DNA from: an uncultured Fusibacter sp.
Lineage (GTDB): Bacteria; Bacillota; Clostridia; Peptostreptococcales; Acidaminobacteraceae
Assembly: GCA_937958285.1 (NCBI GenBank)
Contig: CALFXQ010000153.1
Coordinates: 1 to 17,158 of the forward strand
DNA: 17,158 bases
Direction of reading: 5' to 3'
The position numbers and the translations under genes were made by a program. The stretch's first letter is position 1, and every line of letters starts with the position of its first letter. The notes below the pieces were generated by a model. That model saw nothing but the letters and a program-made list of their open reading frames with translations. It had not been told where the DNA came from and did not search any database. Shown piece by piece: positions 16,301 through 17,158 of this stretch.

Positions 16301-17081
16301 TCTAGATGGGTATAGTCAGCTGACATCTTCAGACACCATTTCATTTGTAGTCAAGGCTGTGAATGAGTTTGGATCCTCCAAATGGTCAAATGTCGCAACA
16401 CTTCAATATGCTCAGTTTAAGGACGTAAAAGTCCTTGGCGATCCCGGACTTACAGGGTCTTTATTGCCAACCTTAGAGCAAGTGGCCAATTCATCAGTTA
16501 AGGGCCAAACCCTCGAGGTGCTGTTTACAAATGGCAATTTTAAGTCAAGTGTCAATGTCAATATGAACAATCTGGCATATGCAAGCGTTAAGGATGTAAA
16601 AATTATTATGCCAGACACAATGGTTTCTCAAAATGTATCCCGCATGACTGTCGATTCAAAGCTTATCGATATGAGCTATATTCCGGCAGGATTTGCAAAT
16701 GATAGTTTTCGAAGAAACAACACAACGAGTACAGAATATGTAACCTGGCGCGTGAAGTGGTCGCCAGATACACAAAGCGGTATAGCGCTTTCAATATTAC
16801 CAGCAACTGTTAAGGCAGTATCTCCAGTGATTACTATGACTGCAGATATTGCGAATAATACAGGAAGCAGAAGCTTGGGCGCCCTCACTATACCAGTCGA
16901 TGTAAAATTAAATATAGGTGCACAAGAAATCGTCCAAAAGACAGGTACTTTTGAAGTGTTCTTCTACGATTTTGCAACGCGAAGCTGGGCAAAGATTACT
17001 TCTAGCTACAATGCGTCTTTAAATCAAGTAAATAGTCAGTGGAAATCGCCGGGCTATTATGTATTAACTATAAAGCGGTAA
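10383..17081 (+). CDS. Giant secreted IPT/TIG-repeat surface protein with FN3-like domain
   Basis: This is a 2232-residue protein starting at TTG. A signal peptide (hydrophobic 5-18, likely cleavage after VRA near 28) is followed by a beta-rich N-terminal region. About ten IPT/TIG immunoglobulin-like units come next, starting near residues 230, 335, 494, 659, 751, 1091, 1192, 1346, 1568, 1695 and 1785, the first of them weak. Good units show P-x-I-x-x-I-x-P-x-x-G, then GG, then G-x-x-F-x-x-G-x-x-V, and close with a VxNxDGG-type strand (VVIVNNDGG, VIVMNNDSG, LTVYNPDGG, IIVENTDGG). Units at 751, 1192 and 1346 carry long insertions. An FN3-like domain spans about 1908-2008 and a beta-rich C-terminal domain 2009-2232. 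There is no cysteine, LPxTG sorting signal, C-terminal membrane helix or SLH repeat. It is probably an extracellular adhesin, carbohydrate-binding or S-layer-associated protein held by a partner. No catalytic domain was recognised. Confidence 0.88.
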   Translation: MKGKIAWILLVAMLVALWPPISPIPVRALDVGSGATVTNVKFIKQHVGYDVTGGNVIIIGTNLEDINVLFEVKGGIPTALGTLHQDSNAFFLNYVFSFEEADSFTGRIYLGNKIINLNTPNFPNITSSNAAIVNQDQNQALTINGSNLQLIDNVNIKATYGRGIQQNRILDSLVPPGQQATSINFQPTAPGALGFQDITLNQEIPGDPVIEVTYYYQNAFRLLKNLDLAPVTMYPNAASRGDFITLSSSKFSDAKNYKVYFLNATDNDFAFSEIKRSPSIELSQDKQRMTVQVPTSTQFALGTKRVVVVDVLNNEIVARYDLPEPFNLIDAVFKPVISRINPTEGTDEGANIQLIGRNLITPNIPELVASSGNITVQSSLPSSADQIMNLSFNTTGLTFKGVQVTALTRTVRSIVSKRAFFEVVGGSVRYSKIGADDYLYIKSDVIDDAATDPLKDVVVELDTEIRTSDGQIFTFSQAVTVIDGFKFIAASLLPEISAVTPAKVQIDTTFKPKEDTMLSITGDKYLVNKYTDATGLVKTNYPVVLIQITDTIGDDSYVVKFDKNDLTGSPQGTVYDINGAMMNVPVDMVVLDAQNRIVDGSVGNEIGTRIVLYLPRNASLGAGGKKNIQVINPKRGSDSLGAGRVVLDIIDFVLAPDAPVIETVTPSIVTADSQAEIVIVGANFQDGVKVYIDGKDVGNVVRAIDPKGNNMTLTFKAPVGRITKTQLQVLNPLGGIAVRDFYYVQSFNQDPKINLVSPNKGTANTLVVVSGDNFFKPDAAAETSEGLDAFRLLGTRLYLDGLDINAYNKDSFGNVDFIPYTSPVSNYSLFSNESGAIKLSPFYINTLITSNDDGIVYMWAFDENGNPQLHDGNKIVYTFKYTPANGYQAFDGSGTLLGALSQTPTQLTIGSATPITLKVRMDNKLVRPSYTLNKELFVKLADYWNSVVLKDAVTGDYYTVTELPDGSVRLSNGQFNVYTLKATGTDLAAPGIKAIDALNRSFDVSVSQTQLTVNTATPLQLNLETAYLFDPTTKRIVGNRVRVENKNKLIFYVPNLISSTGLKDVKVVNPDTKSATLPRGFYYYQLPGTQPAISSITPNIGSVEGGYIVSIKGKDFKDSSQVYFDGIAVPVSDKTVNLQGTEIQVKVPKYPIDIALVFGVGKLTVPVVIVNNDGGTASRLEGFTYVKPASQPKLSQIVLNKGSTNGGEVVEIIGEDFRFFEPFSNLGGSAGYDEGVDTFTNLNSNLAISPKWDNLLAKRLDGLVDLWERTPMPGGANYFGYDYYYASNILPKVFFGTEQAKIVDFDTDYIKVITPPNSKGLKGVIVMNNDSGVSNALSYTYDASSPKITFINPNQGARTGGEKREIIGSGFAESTLSAYQNDNATEIVSAGNKVEAMVQFGALTNSKVALGQPNDGRINANRATVNIEGGLKVIYDGNAKALDVSLEEGGVIYQRTFTNYDGRDLYVPAGMLKNGANYYQPLNSDYATPTVYNTNNDYEWIRIQIDSVSKRVFVTRGFAPRVDFETNGKITLYTPSYYTVDQVPLTVYNPDGGLATTTFRFTNPASKPIINIVSPMEIIPPNSVENDTAIEQRMVQATVNGGISIEIKGRDFRDGVKVFLGTKQAEVLDIVKDEIANLEVIIAKVPAGQASEIGVKLPIIVENTDGGIANSTDIAKLGPDKRLIYFIYRKPLSIPTIKELVPNKTSQFGGNTVEIRGTDFRAGAIVIIGAIGGVPVTPSTIEDVGRFVRFVVPNNLTPGAKDIQVVNKDFGTITATGALTVISYPIVDNEIVMADSKLPVNVLLTTGGERIRITGKNFQNGAKVIFGGTRVLQVPGQTGEVGFYKDDKTYVIQGGTAASKVEFVDANTIIVTSPELFEEKIYTLTVINPDTGVSDQNASVTVTVPVPSAPSTLKAQMVSEAYIRLYDFAVDRVKYYEIFVYMGPKTSQQLTTNSYRDFKSIGTTPESPYKVTRLDGYSQLTSSDTISFVVKAVNEFGSSKWSNVATLQYAQFKDVKVLGDPGLTGSLLPTLEQVANSSVKGQTLEVLFTNGNFKSSVNVNMNNLAYASVKDVKIIMPDTMVSQNVSRMTVDSKLIDMSYIPAGFANDSFRRNNTTSTEYVTWRVKWSPDTQSGIALSILPATVKAVSPVITMTADIANNTGSRSLGALTIPVDVKLNIGAQEIVQKTGTFEVFFYDFATRSWAKITSSYNASLNQVNSQWKSPGYYVLTIKR
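11385..16100 (+). repeat. Region coding for tandem IPT/TIG domains
   Basis: Unit starts at bases 11385, 11862, 12357, 12633, 13653, 13956, 14418, 15084, 15465 and 15735 encode the recurring opening P-x-I-x-x-(V/I)-x-P. Spacing varies from 90 to 340 codons because several units hold insertions. The copies are recognisable at protein level but diverged at DNA level, so this is an old repeat array and not a recent expansion. Confidence 0.75.
12708..13520 (+). other. About 270-residue insertion inside an IPT/TIG unit
   Basis: The unit starting at residue 751 opens normally (PKINLVSPNKG, then VVVSGDNFF). It closes only after residue 1047 with NKLIFYVPNL and VKVVNPDTKSATLPRGFYYY. The 270 residues between are a separate beta-rich segment holding an internal duplication: residues 876-918 resemble 977-1024, sharing YT-(F/L)-K at the start and QLT-(I/V)-x-x-ATP-(I/L)-x-L at the end. 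Confidence 0.55.
16104..16409 (+). other. FN3-like domain of the giant protein
   Basis: Residues 1908-2008 begin with APSTLKAQ, contain YYEIFVYMG in the middle, and end with ISFVVKAVNEFGSSKWSN. This last pattern, V-x-A-V-N-x-x-G-x-S-x-W-S, is the typical F-G strand region of fibronectin type III domains. Confidence 0.7.
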
Positions 17082-17115
17082 TCGTGAAATCGAGATACCA
17101 CGTAAAATCAAATGT
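17082..17115. other. Short gap after the giant gene; no terminator seen
   Basis: The 34 bases after the stop codon hold no hairpin with a T run, so transcription may continue into whatever follows. Confidence 0.5.
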
Positions 17116-17158
17116 ATGAAAAATAATTTTAGAAAACTCAGAGCTAGAATTTCGACAA
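17116..17158 (+). CDS. Possible start of a further gene, cut by the window end
   Basis: ATG 17116 opens a frame of 14 codons, MKNNFRKLRARIST, that runs off the window. The strongly basic start looks like the n-region of a signal peptide, as in the two genes before it. No good Shine-Dalgarno is seen, which keeps confidence low. If real, it would be a third member of the surface-protein operon. Confidence 0.35.
   Translation, partial: MKNNFRKLRARIST

Noticed and set aside
10383..17081. LPxTG sorting signal, SLH repeats or C-terminal membrane helix in the giant protein
   Set aside because: The C-terminus and whole sequence were read for these and none is present. The protein ends in GYYVLTIKR.
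1..17158. CRISPR arrays, tRNA/rRNA genes, insertion sequences, riboswitches
   Set aside because: No regularly spaced repeats, cloverleaf genes, transposase frames, long terminal inverted repeats or recognisable riboswitch cores were seen. The gaps between genes are all shorter than about 190 bases.

Overview
The window looks like chromosomal DNA of a low-GC Gram-positive bacterium, probably a member of the Clostridia. The basis is the A/T-rich codon use, strong AGGAGG-type ribosome binding sites, SLH-domain surface protein, and small Firmicutes families such as DUF4250. The species cannot be fixed from the sequence. No tRNA, rRNA, CRISPR array, insertion sequence or phage gene was seen.

Region 1 (1-1750) holds the 3' part of a TraB-family membrane protein. 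A strong hairpin terminator follows it, then a convergent zinc-ribbon yjdM (formerly phnA) gene.

Region 2 (about 1680-8140) is a tightly packed + strand operon of four genes: MoxR-type AAA+ ATPase, DUF58 protein, membrane transglutaminase-like protein, and DUF4153 multi-pass membrane protein. The first three form a widely conserved set in which the ATPase and the vWA-like DUF58 protein are thought to assemble or control an envelope protein. Here the effector has a cysteine protease/transglutaminase fold outside the membrane. The operon ends at a hairpin shared with the converging genes downstream.

Region 3 (8173-9169, minus strand) is a two-gene unit, an MscS-type mechanosensitive channel followed by a 63-residue DUF4250 protein. 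A good promoter is visible in front of mscS.

Region 4 (9263-17158, + strand) is the most distinctive part. A 340-residue secreted protein with three SLH repeats and an unrecognised C-terminal domain is followed 10 bases later by a 2232-codon secreted protein. That protein is built from about ten IPT/TIG immunoglobulin-like units, some with large insertions, then an FN3-like domain and a C-terminal domain. Neither protein contains a cysteine. The giant protein has no visible wall anchor of its own, so the small SLH protein may be its anchor or assembly partner. This is inference. A third reading frame may begin at 17116. The divergent intergenic region in front of the pair carries three tandem 10-base units, each containing a -10-like hexamer.
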